Positions 37,516 through 45,408 of a stretch of DNA of 64,000 bases are shown piece by piece; position 1 is the stretch's first letter; each line of letters begins with the position of its first letter. Made by a program: the position numbers and the translations under genes. The stretch lies in assembly GCA_002702065.1 (NCBI GenBank), contig NZXX01000001.1, positions 1,550,001 to 1,614,000 on the forward strand. The letters are read 5' to 3'. The notes under the pieces were generated by a model. It had not been told where the DNA came from. It made no database searches and was given only the letters and a program-made list of their open reading frames with translations. The stretch comes from Anaerolineaceae bacterium (GTDB lineage Bacteria > Chloroflexota > Anaerolineae > Aggregatilineales > Phototrophicaceae).

Positions 37516-38400
37516 ATGTTGAAAAATACCGACATTCACATTCGTGATCCATTCGTGCTGCCGATTGCGTCGGAGCAGCAGTACTACCTGTATGGGACGG
37601 TTGGCGCGCATACCTGGGCGGACTTTGCCCTGGGAGTCGATTATTACACCAGCGCGGACATGCAAAACTGGGAAGGGCCATTCCCGGCGTTTCGGCCTCC
37701 AGCCGGTTTCTGGTCGGACCGTAACTTCTGGGCACCTGAAGTCCACATCTACCGGGGGCGCTATTACATGTTCGCCAGCTTCAAGGCGGAGGGGGTTTGC
37801 CGGGGGACACAAATCCTGGCTGCCGATGGCCCCCAGGGACCGTTTCTGCCCATCAGCGAAGGGCCCGTGACTCCCCGTGACTGGGAATGTCTGGACGGGA
37901 CCCTGTTCGTCGATGCCGATGATCAACCCTGGATTGTTTTTTGCCATGAATGGGTGCAGGTGGGCGATGGTGAAGTTTGCGCGATGCCGCTCAGCGATGA
38001 CCTGACAAGGTCGGTAGGAGATCCTCGTTTGCTGTTCCATGCATCCGAAGCACCGTGGGCGCTGGAGCTGAACTCAAAGGGCAGAAAGGGTTATGTGACA
38101 GATGGACCCTGGCTGCATCGGTTGACGGATGGCGGGCTGATCATGCTGTGGTCGAGCTTCGGCACAGGCGGGTATACCGTCGGCATCGCCCGGTCAGCTT
38201 CTGGCGACATCAGCGGCCCGTGGCAGCAATTGCCGGAACCCCTCTACGCAGGTGATGGCGGGCATTGCATGGTCTTTCGTGCGTTTGATGATCGTCTGTG
38301 GTTGGCGCTCCACCGGCCCAACGGGTTTCCGGATGAACGCCCGTACTTTATCCCCCTGCGCGAGACGGAATTGGCAATCGAAATTGACAACGATAACTAG
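37516..38400 (+). CDS. Cytoplasmic GH43-like glycosidase
   Basis: A 294-aa GH43-type propeller without signal peptide. The catalytic base is in IRDPFVLP near residue 11, the second Asp in ECLDGTLFVD near 130, and the acid region is GYVTDGPWLHRL, in the YVTDGP form common to one GH43 group. The closing GDGGHCMVFRAFDDRLWLALHRPN matches. It would act on oligosaccharides already imported. The gene is divergent from the secreted GH43 and convergent with the sulfatase at 38487. GAG and a weak site precede the ATG. Confidence 0.88.
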   Translation: MLKNTDIHIRDPFVLPIASEQQYYLYGTVGAHTWADFALGVDYYTSADMQNWEGPFPAFRPPAGFWSDRNFWAPEVHIYRGRYYMFASFKAEGVCRGTQILAADGPQGPFLPISEGPVTPRDWECLDGTLFVDADDQPWIVFCHEWVQVGDGEVCAMPLSDDLTRSVGDPRLLFHASEAPWALELNSKGRKGYVTDGPWLHRLTDGGLIMLWSSFGTGGYTVGIARSASGDISGPWQQLPEPLYAGDGGHCMVFRAFDDRLWLALHRPNGFPDERPYFIPLRETELAIEIDNDN

Positions 38401-38440
38401 AACCCGCGCGTTTTGCAGCGAGGGCTGAATCGGATGTTAG

Positions 38441-38480
38441 GAGAGGGTGTATCGCAACCGCGTCGTGCACCCTCTCTTTT
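38441..38480 (+). terminator. Terminator after the cytoplasmic GH43 gene
   Basis: GAGAGGGTG (38441-38449) pairs perfectly with CACCCTCTC (38468-38476) and is followed by TTTT. Confidence 0.75.
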
Positions 38481-38486
38481 GTCTGC

Positions 38487-40031
38487 CTAGAGGTAATTTT
38501 TGCCGGTCGCGTTCCGCAGCCGGTCGGGGTGAATCTTGCCATCGCGGTTGAAATTGGTCAGGAAACGATAGGCTGTCTGATCGCCTGCTGGCTGAAACGG
38601 GAAGCGGCTGTTGACGCCGAGCACGGTGCCGGGACGGGTGGTGGTCACCAGCCAGTCGAGCAGATCGTGCCGCATCGCCTGCACCAGCCCCTGATAGTCA
38701 GCCTCAAAGAAAAGGTTGGTCATCTCCCAGGGGTCGGCTTCCAGATCGTACAATTCGCCAAAGCCGTCGGGGTAGTCGTCCGCGAACATTTCACGCGGGT
38801 AGTACACAAAGCGGTACGGTCCCTTGCGCAGGCTTTTGCTCCAGGCGAATTCGGTGACACCCAGTTCGCGGACAGCCCCTTGTTCTCCCATGAGCAAATG
38901 CGTGATGTCCTTGCCATCGCTGGTTTCGAGCAGCGGCAGACCGGCCAGCGCGCAAAACGTTGTGGATAGGTCGATCAATTCCACAATTTCATTAGCAATG
39001 TGGCCTTGCGCCAGACGCTTTGGCGACCACCAGATCATGGGCACGCGGGTGATGGCATCGCTGCAAATGCCGGGTGCTTTCTCCATAATGCCGTGCTCGC
39101 ACGCATAGTCGCCATGATCCGAGGTGTATACAACGATGGTGTTATCCGCCAGGCCGGATTCGCGCAGGTAGTCCAGCATGACTCCGACTGCTGCATCCAC
39201 CTGACTCACCGCTGCCAAATAGCCGTGCAGCTTGCGTAAGCGTGCGGCCTCAAAGGTTTTAGGCTCGATCAGCGGCCAATCCCGTGTGCGCCACGTCGCT
39301 GCCATCTGGCGCAGGTGGGGTGCTTTGCCGACCATGTCATAGTCCGCATTGGGCGGTAAGGTGAGCGATGCCTGATCGTACAGATCCCAGAATGCCTGCG
39401 ACGGGGATGTGCATTGATGAGGCCGGGGGAAGCTGACATGCAGCAGAAACGGCTGGTTAGCGGCGGCGGCCTGTTGCATGGTCTCGACAGCCCTCGCAGC
39501 CAACCAGCCTTCCTGCGATTCTTCAAAGGTCAGCGGGCTGGGGCGGCCTTCCATGCTCTGGCGGCCACGTTCGCCAAACTCCGGCAGGATGGTATTGTCT
39601 TCGAGATGTTCCTTGCCGCGTTCTTTCAGGAAACGGGTATAAGCCGGGGAGCGCCCGCCAATGCTGACTTCGCAGGTTTCATGAAAGACGTCACAGTCAT
39701 CTTCGACCCAGTATTCGGGACAGTGAATTTTGCCGATGGCCCCGGTGCGGTATCCAGCACCGCGAAAGTGCCCAAAGATGGTGGGCAGGCCGCCGGGGTT
39801 GCGCCCGCTGAGGCCGTAGTAGCCGTGATTATGACAGTACTGGCCGGACAGAAACGAGACGCGGCTGGGTGTGCAGATGGGACTCTGGGTGGTGGCGTTA
39901 TTGAAGCTGACCCCCTCGGCGGCCATGCGGCTGAGATGGGGGGTATGCACGCCAAAACTGCCGGTATGTTGCAGCACTTTGGCATTGTGCTGGTCGGATA
40001 CGATGAACAGGATATTCGGTCGGTCGGCCAT
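38487..40031 (-). CDS. Sulfatase (S1 family, Cys-type)
   Basis: A 514-aa sulfatase without signal peptide. Metal site RPNILFIVSDQH, formylglycine signature Cys53-T-P-S-Arg57 (SPICTPSRVSFLSGQY), GKIHCPEYW and YTSDHGDYACEHG are present. The start is six bases after the stop of the upstream sulfatase, with AGGG overlapping that stop, so the two are translated from one message. It is the last gene of the operon that starts with the two permeases at 45082. It is longer than its partner and ends in a tail like choline-sulfatase relatives, but the substrate is unknown. Confidence 0.93.
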   Translation of the reverse strand: MADRPNILFIVSDQHNAKVLQHTGSFGVHTPHLSRMAAEGVSFNNATTQSPICTPSRVSFLSGQYCHNHGYYGLSGRNPGGLPTIFGHFRGAGYRTGAIGKIHCPEYWVEDDCDVFHETCEVSIGGRSPAYTRFLKERGKEHLEDNTILPEFGERGRQSMEGRPSPLTFEESQEGWLAARAVETMQQAAAANQPFLLHVSFPRPHQCTSPSQAFWDLYDQASLTLPPNADYDMVGKAPHLRQMAATWRTRDWPLIEPKTFEAARLRKLHGYLAAVSQVDAAVGVMLDYLRESGLADNTIVVYTSDHGDYACEHGIMEKAPGICSDAITRVPMIWWSPKRLAQGHIANEIVELIDLSTTFCALAGLPLLETSDGKDITHLLMGEQGAVRELGVTEFAWSKSLRKGPYRFVYYPREMFADDYPDGFGELYDLEADPWEMTNLFFEADYQGLVQAMRHDLLDWLVTTTRPGTVLGVNSRFPFQPAGDQTAYRFLTNFNRDGKIHPDRLRNATGKNYL

Positions 40032-40037
40032 GAATCC

Positions 40038-41387
40038 CTAACTCGTGAGTTGAAGTGCCGGGTCGTCGACTTCCTGCTGCCAGGCAGCCAGCACCTGCCG
40101 CAGGTGGGCAATCCGGTCCTGCTGCGCCGGGTCGGATGCCAGATCGTGCATTTCCAGCGGGTCATTCTTGAGATCAAAGAGTTGTACCCGATGGTTGCCG
40201 TCGACGGCGTACGCGATCAGCTTATAATCCCCTTCGCGCACCATCCGCTGGTATTTACCCGGTGCGTCGATGTGGCGTGTGGCCTGATAAACCGAAAAGA
40301 TGCTGGAACGGTGGGTCGTCTTTTCGCCTTTGATCAGTGACACCAGACTGTTGCCCTCATTAGTCGGCGGGATCGGTTGATCGGTCAGTTCGCACAGTGT
40401 GGGGAACAGGTCATACAGATAGCACAGCGCGTCGTGGCGCTGGTTTGCGGGGATGCCCGGCCCGCGCAGGATGAGGGGCACGCGCGTGCTGTGGTCATAG
40501 AGGTTTTGCTTGCCCATCAGGCCATGCTGCCCGACTGCCAGCCCATGATCGCCCGTATAAACCACCAGTGTGTTCTCGGCTAACCCCTGATCATCCAGCG
40601 TTTGCAGGAGCTGCCCGACCTTCGCGTCGAGATGGGTAATCATGCCATAGTAGTCCGCGATATGCTGGCGGATGACATCCGGTGTGCGTGGGAAGGGGGC
40701 CAGCACTTCATCACGGATGCGCATTTCCCCGTTGTCGAAAGGGTGCTCCGGCAGGAAGTTTTCCGGCAGGGTGATCTGGTCGGGATCATAGGCGAATTCT
40801 GCCGGTGGGGTGCGCGGGTCATGTGGGGCAGTGAAGGCCGTATACAGGAAGAACGGCTGCTGACCATCCTGCTGCTGCAAAAAGCCAATCGCCTCGTCAC
40901 CAAACAATTCTGTCGAGAATTTTTCGGCGGTATATTTTTTGTCGTCCGGGTAGATGCCGTCCGGGTCATAGTCAAACACCGGGACCGCGTCGTGGTCGGA
41001 CATGCCACCAAAGAAGATGCTGCCACCCCCGGCAAAGCTGCGCGCAAAGTTTGATCGCGGGTTGTGCCATTTGCCGGTGCCAAAGGTTTGGTAACCCGCT
41101 TCACGGAACAATTCCGGCAGCATTTTGACATGCTCGGCGATGGGGTATGGATTTATTGGCTCATCGGTCATGGCGTGGAACAGCGAACGCCCGGTGAGCA
41201 GCATGGCGCGGCTGGGCATACAAACCGCCGGTGAGGTCGACCCCATAATGTACGTGTGCGTGAGTGTGGTGCCTTCCCGCACAAGCCGGTCCAGATTGGG
41301 GGTGTTGACCTCTGTGTTGCCCAGCGCCCGAATGGCATTATAGCGATGGTCATCGACCATGATAAAGAGAATGTTGGGTTTGCTCAT
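40038..41387 (-). CDS. Sulfatase (S1 family, Cys-type)
   Basis: A 449-aa sulfatase. ATG 41387 (MSKPNILFIMVDDH) is preferred because the family starts that way; an upstream in-frame ATG at 41399 is possible. Formylglycine signature Cys56-M-P-S-Arg60 (SPAVCMPSRAMLLTGRS), GKWHNPRSN and YTGDHGLAVGQHG are present. It resembles iduronate-2-sulfatase-like S1 members in its SPAVCMPSR sequence, an inference from memory. It follows the solute-binding protein by about 65 bp and precedes the second sulfatase by six bases. Both lack signal peptides, so desulfation is probably intracellular after uptake. Confidence 0.93.
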   Translation of the reverse strand: MSKPNILFIMVDDHRYNAIRALGNTEVNTPNLDRLVREGTTLTHTYIMGSTSPAVCMPSRAMLLTGRSLFHAMTDEPINPYPIAEHVKMLPELFREAGYQTFGTGKWHNPRSNFARSFAGGGSIFFGGMSDHDAVPVFDYDPDGIYPDDKKYTAEKFSTELFGDEAIGFLQQQDGQQPFFLYTAFTAPHDPRTPPAEFAYDPDQITLPENFLPEHPFDNGEMRIRDEVLAPFPRTPDVIRQHIADYYGMITHLDAKVGQLLQTLDDQGLAENTLVVYTGDHGLAVGQHGLMGKQNLYDHSTRVPLILRGPGIPANQRHDALCYLYDLFPTLCELTDQPIPPTNEGNSLVSLIKGEKTTHRSSIFSVYQATRHIDAPGKYQRMVREGDYKLIAYAVDGNHRVQLFDLKNDPLEMHDLASDPAQQDRIAHLRQVLAAWQQEVDDPALQLTS

Positions 41388-41453
41388 TGTGTTGTCCATC
41401 GTGTGTATACATGGCGGAAGGCAGCATCACCCTCCGCCATGTCGTGTGATGAT

Positions 41454-43079
41454 CTACTCCGCGCCGAACTGTGTATCGTACGCTTCCTGGTGAATTTCGA
41501 CCCAGCGCGCCAGGCCGAGGGTATCGAGTGTCGAAACATAGGCGTCCCAGCCGCTGTCAAGATCGGCACGGCCCAGGACGAATTCGGCTTCCATCTGGCG
41601 GATGTAGTCTTCCAGAGATAGCTCAAGGTCGGCCAGTTCCGTCGCCTGTTCCAGCGTGAAGGACAGCGGCGGAATCACGTCGCCCAGCGGGCGGGCATAC
41701 GGTTCCATGCGCTCTTTGGTTTCGCTGTACAGGCGCACTTCGAGGTCTTCCGGCCCGCGCTGTGCTTCGCCCAACCGCAGATGATTGGGGCGGTAGCTGG
41801 GGTTGACCTGTGCCCAGTGGACATTCTGAAGTTCGCCAAACGTCGACAGCCGCCGCCAGATGGCCGGTTCTCCGTTCAAGCCAATCTCGCCATCTTCGGC
41901 CCAACGCCATTGTTCATCCGGCAGGCCAAAGACAGAACGCAGCGTGGCTTCGCGATCATAGAATCCATCGCAGAAACGGAATGCGATTTCGGGGTAGGCG
42001 GTGTTGGCGGAGATCACACAGCGTCCGCTGCTGACAGCATATGGGTTGTAGGCTGCCTGGCGCAGACCGCTCGGCCCTTCCAGCGCGGGCACAGCCGTAT
42101 ATTCTTTCCAGCGTTCCCCGGCGATGCTGGCGAACACCGATGGGTTATGCGCCGGCAGGGCACCGAGCAGGGCCGCCGATTCATTCTCGATGAGCTGCCG
42201 CATCTGCGTGTGTTCCTGGGTGAAGCTTTCTTCACCGAACAACCCGGCCTGATACATCTGGTTCAGGTAACGCAGACCTTCGCGCCAGCCTTCGGTATTG
42301 ATCGCCGGTGCGATAACCCCATCTTCCATCATCAGATAGCGGTTGTTGAACTGCTCGCTGTAGACGAACGGATTCATCAGGAAGCCATCGAGATTGGTAT
42401 TGCCACCGGTGGCAGCGGCGGCGAACGGAATTTCGTCGTTCGGGTCGCCATTCCCATTGGCATCCTGCTCTTTGAACGCCACCAGCACATTGAAGAAATC
42501 TTCCGTTGTCTGCGGCATTTCCAAGCCGAGGTTGTCCAGCCACTGCTGGTTGATGTACAGGCGCTGCGAATAGTAGCAGTGGTAGCATTCGTTAACCTGG
42601 GGCAGCCCGTAAATATTGCCATCCGGCGACATAATCAGCGGTTCGACCAGCGGTGACCCTTCATAAACTTCCTGAATATGAAAGCCATACTGGTCGATCA
42701 GGTCGTTCAATGGCAGGAACAGCCCCTGTGATCCGTATACGCTCAGCGTCGATAGCGGAATATCAAAGCCGAGAATAATGTCCGGCAGGTCACCGCTGGC
42801 CAGCACCAGGCTGAGGGCTTCGTTCATGCCGCCGCCGGATGCCGGTGGGGTGACTTCGATTTCCAGCTGAACGCCTGTTTTTTCCATATACCATTCGGTG
42901 AAGGCGTTGGTACGGAAATCCTCAACAATGGCATGGCCCTGAATCAACACCTTAAGTGTGACGGGTTCGGTGGTGATGGGGTATTCACCTGCCGGGGTCA
43001 CTTCCTGGGCGACGCTGCCGGGTATCATGACCAGCGCCAAAACCAGAACCAGGAACAGCGCAAACAGTTTTTTTGACAT
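41454..43079 (-). CDS. Sugar ABC transporter solute-binding protein (LplA/YtcQ type)
   Basis: A 541-aa exported binding protein. ATG 43079 has GAGGAG eight bases upstream. A signal peptide (LFALFLVLVLALVMIPGSVAQ) has no lipobox Cys, which is unusual for this group in Gram-positive bacteria. The domain pattern (VTLKVLIQGHAIVEDF, GGMNEALSLVLASGDLPDII, GLPQVNECYHCYYSQRLYINQQWLDNLGL) is family 1 of large, oligosaccharide-binding proteins associated with LplB/LplC permeases. It precedes the sulfatases and follows both permease genes, so it is the capture component for the sulfated glycan fragment. Confidence 0.93.
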   Translation of the reverse strand: MSKKLFALFLVLVLALVMIPGSVAQEVTPAGEYPITTEPVTLKVLIQGHAIVEDFRTNAFTEWYMEKTGVQLEIEVTPPASGGGMNEALSLVLASGDLPDIILGFDIPLSTLSVYGSQGLFLPLNDLIDQYGFHIQEVYEGSPLVEPLIMSPDGNIYGLPQVNECYHCYYSQRLYINQQWLDNLGLEMPQTTEDFFNVLVAFKEQDANGNGDPNDEIPFAAAATGGNTNLDGFLMNPFVYSEQFNNRYLMMEDGVIAPAINTEGWREGLRYLNQMYQAGLFGEESFTQEHTQMRQLIENESAALLGALPAHNPSVFASIAGERWKEYTAVPALEGPSGLRQAAYNPYAVSSGRCVISANTAYPEIAFRFCDGFYDREATLRSVFGLPDEQWRWAEDGEIGLNGEPAIWRRLSTFGELQNVHWAQVNPSYRPNHLRLGEAQRGPEDLEVRLYSETKERMEPYARPLGDVIPPLSFTLEQATELADLELSLEDYIRQMEAEFVLGRADLDSGWDAYVSTLDTLGLARWVEIHQEAYDTQFGAE

Positions 43080-43170
43080 CACGATTTCTCCTCAAAAATA
43101 CACGTCTTATTGTTTATTGTTGATCGACTCGGTAGTCCTTCACGTCATGGGCGTTATCCCCTGTTTTGGT

Positions 43171-44097
43171 TTACTTGATTGAGCCAATCATCATCCCTTT
43201 CACAAAATGCTTCTGCACAAAGGGGTAGATGATGAGTACAGGCAAGCTGGCAACCACGATCAACGAATATTTGAGCAGTTCGCGCAGGCCTTCACGGGCG
43301 ACCAGGTCTTCCACGTCCATCAGCATGGAGGCGTCGACACTGTTCATGATCAGGATTTCGCGCAGGACCAGTTGCAGAGGGAACAGATTCTGGTCGCGCA
43401 GGTAGATCAGCGCGTTGAAGTACGAATTCCAGTGTCCGACGGCGTAAAACAAGACCAGCACGGCAATGATGGGCCGGGACAGCGGCAGCACGATATTCAG
43501 CAGAAAACGAAAATCGCTGCACCCGTCGATGCGTGCGGCTTCGAGCAGTTCGTGCGGGATGGTGGTGCGGAAGAAGGTGACGGTGATGAGCAAGTTCCAG
43601 ATGCCGATTCCGGTTGGCAGGATGACGGCCAGGCGGGTGTTGAGTAAGCCCAACTGCTGGACCACGAGATAGGTTGGGATCAACCCGGCCTGAAAGAGCA
43701 TGGTAAACATGAACAGGAAAATGATGATACGTCGTCCAACCAGGTCGGTTCGCGACAGGGGGTAACCCGCCATGATGGTCATGACGACGTTAAAGATTGT
43801 GCCCACAACCGCATAAAAAATGGAGTTGGCAAAACCGGTCCAAATGCGTTGATGCTCAAACACGGCTTCGTAACCGGCGAGGCTGAAATCGACCGGCAAG
43901 AGCTTGACGCTGCCCGCCATGACCGCCTGGGGTGAGCTGAGCGAAGCGCTGACGATGAACAGCAGTGGCAGGATAATTGCCAGCACAATCAAGAGGAGCA
44001 CAGTGTAATTGATGATATTGAACAGCCGGTCAACGCCCGTGTCTTTGACCTTGTTGAGATGACTTTCCGCTTGCAGGGAGATATTTTGCGTACTCAT
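43171..44097 (-). CDS. Sugar ABC transporter permease (LplC/YtcP type)
   Basis: A 308-aa permease with six helices. ATG 44097 is chosen since AGGAGG lies nine bases upstream. The EAA-like loop (HELLEAARIDGCSDFRFLLNIVLPLSRPI) and the FVQKHFVKGMMIGSIK ending are hallmarks of the CUT1 LplC group. It is the second gene in an operon with the permease at 44114-45082 and the binding protein. No ATPase gene is in the operon; a shared MsmX/MsmK-like ATPase elsewhere is likely. Confidence 0.94.
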   Translation of the reverse strand: MSTQNISLQAESHLNKVKDTGVDRLFNIINYTVLLLIVLAIILPLLFIVSASLSSPQAVMAGSVKLLPVDFSLAGYEAVFEHQRIWTGFANSIFYAVVGTIFNVVMTIMAGYPLSRTDLVGRRIIIFLFMFTMLFQAGLIPTYLVVQQLGLLNTRLAVILPTGIGIWNLLITVTFFRTTIPHELLEAARIDGCSDFRFLLNIVLPLSRPIIAVLVLFYAVGHWNSYFNALIYLRDQNLFPLQLVLREILIMNSVDASMLMDVEDLVAREGLRELLKYSLIVVASLPVLIIYPFVQKHFVKGMMIGSIK

Positions 44098-44113
44098 TGG
44101 TTGCAGCCTCCTG

Positions 44114-45082
44114 TTACCACAAACCCTGACCGGCGAGGCGGCGGGCGGCGCGGTTGACAAACAGAATCAACAACAGCCCGACGAACCCCTTGAGCAGCCC
44201 GATGGCCGTTGCGTAGGAGAAATCCGGCACGGCGGACAATAAGCCAACGCGATATACATAGGTGTTGATAACCTCGGCTACGGCGATATTGAGCGGGTTC
44301 TGCATCAGGTAGGCTTTTTCAAAGGCAACCTCGAGCACGCGCCCGGTTTCGAGGATGAGCAGGACGACGGCTGTCGGCATGATGCCCGGCAGGTCAATGT
44401 GCCACAGGCGTTGAAATTTGTTGGCACCATCCACGACGGCGGCTTCGTGCAGTTCCGGGTCGATGGTCGAGAGCACCGCCAGATAGATGATCGACGAAAA
44501 GCCGATGTGCTGCCAGACACCAGACCAGACAAAAACATGGCGGAAGGCATCCGGGTTGCCCATCCAGTTTGGCGGCGGCAGGCCCAGTAAGTCCGCGATA
44601 ATCGCCGTAAAGCCAACGCGCGGATTCAGAAACTGGAACAGTATCCCCACCAGCACCACCGTCGAGATAAAGTGTGGCGCATACGTAATCATCTGAACCG
44701 CACTGCGGAAGAAGCGATGTCGCACCTGATTGACACCCAGCGCCAGCAGAATCGGCAGGGGAAAGCCGGCCAGCAGCGAATAGAAGCTCAGGATGACCGT
44801 ATTGGTGACAACCGGCACAAATTTGGGTGAGTTGACGAAGCGTTCAAAATTGGCCAGCCCGACCCAGTCGCTGCCCTCAATACCTTTGGCAACCGAATAG
44901 TTTTTGAAGGCGATCTGAGCGCCATACATTGGGACATATCGAAAAACCAACAGCCACAAGAGAGGCAGCAGTAGCAAGGCATAGAGCTGCCAGTTACGCC
45001 GGATACGCAACCACATCAAAGATCGTGCACCAAACCCGGGGAGGCCCCTGTTCGTTGCAGTCGAGCGGACATTGGACGCCAT
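44114..45082 (-). CDS. Sugar ABC transporter permease (LplB/YteP type)
   Basis: A 322-aa permease. ATG 45082 has AAGG six bases upstream. Six helices and the EAA loop (ELHEAAVVDGANKFQRLWHIDLPGI) are present; the N-terminal phrase PMYGAQIAFKNYSVAKGI is typical of the YteP/LplB group. First gene of the operon; the divergent gene at 45409 is the GH65-type enzyme. Stop and the start of the next permease are 16 bp apart. Confidence 0.94.
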   Translation of the reverse strand: MASNVRSTATNRGLPGFGARSLMWLRIRRNWQLYALLLLPLLWLLVFRYVPMYGAQIAFKNYSVAKGIEGSDWVGLANFERFVNSPKFVPVVTNTVILSFYSLLAGFPLPILLALGVNQVRHRFFRSAVQMITYAPHFISTVVLVGILFQFLNPRVGFTAIIADLLGLPPPNWMGNPDAFRHVFVWSGVWQHIGFSSIIYLAVLSTIDPELHEAAVVDGANKFQRLWHIDLPGIMPTAVVLLILETGRVLEVAFEKAYLMQNPLNIAVAEVINTYVYRVGLLSAVPDFSYATAIGLLKGFVGLLLILFVNRAARRLAGQGLW

Positions 45083-45305
45083 ATCGAGCCTTTTCACTCA
45101 CACGAACAATCGACGATCTGAACTTGCCGCGCGTGTTTCGCAGCGGTTATTGGCCAGTTGCTTTGGGCGCCACATCAGCGCAAACGGTCGCCACAGCTAT
45201 TGGTGTATCACCAATCCGATACGATGAGTTTTCTATGCGATTGTGTTGTTTACTGGTGCGATGAAGGTGTACAGACTTTTGATCTGACATAAGAATTTTT
45301 GCATG

Positions 45306-45320
45306 ATTATAAATTATAAT
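45306..45320 (+). promoter_or_regulatory. AT-rich perfect palindrome ATTATAA-A-TTATAAT
   Basis: Perfect 7-1-7 dyad. It holds TATAAT on both strands, so it can act as a -10 for either direction, and has the form of Fur/PerR-like sites, though no such regulator is adjacent. Confidence 0.4.
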
Positions 45321-45354
45321 TGATGAGTTAGTATTGTAGCCTGTTTATCGCTGA

Positions 45355-45380
45355 ATGCAAGTACTCTCCCTGGCTTGCAT
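45355..45380 (+). promoter_or_regulatory. Inverted repeat ATGCAAG-N12-CTTGCAT
   Basis: Perfect 7-bp arms. Its arms contain ATGCAA and TTGCAT, identical to the arms of the operator at 50335, but 14 bases apart rather than four. It sits just upstream of the glycosidase ribosome site (45394-45400). Confidence 0.45.
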
Positions 45381-45408
45381 CATGTCAACGTTCTAAGAGG
45401 AGCGCGTC

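Larger units (their letters stand above)
45083..45408. other. Divergent promoter region of the ABC/sulfatase operon and the GH65-type gene
   Basis: This 326-bp gap has no gene. It contains an AT-rich 15-bp palindrome (45306-45320) that may be a -10 region, and a repeat with LacI-type half-sites (45355-45380), 28 bp before the GTG start of the glycosidase gene. Confidence 0.6.

Noticed and set aside
39414..40340. 308-aa open frame antisense to two sulfatase genes
   Set aside because: It crosses the junction of two well-supported sulfatase genes on the other strand and shows no domain; it is a GC-driven shadow frame.
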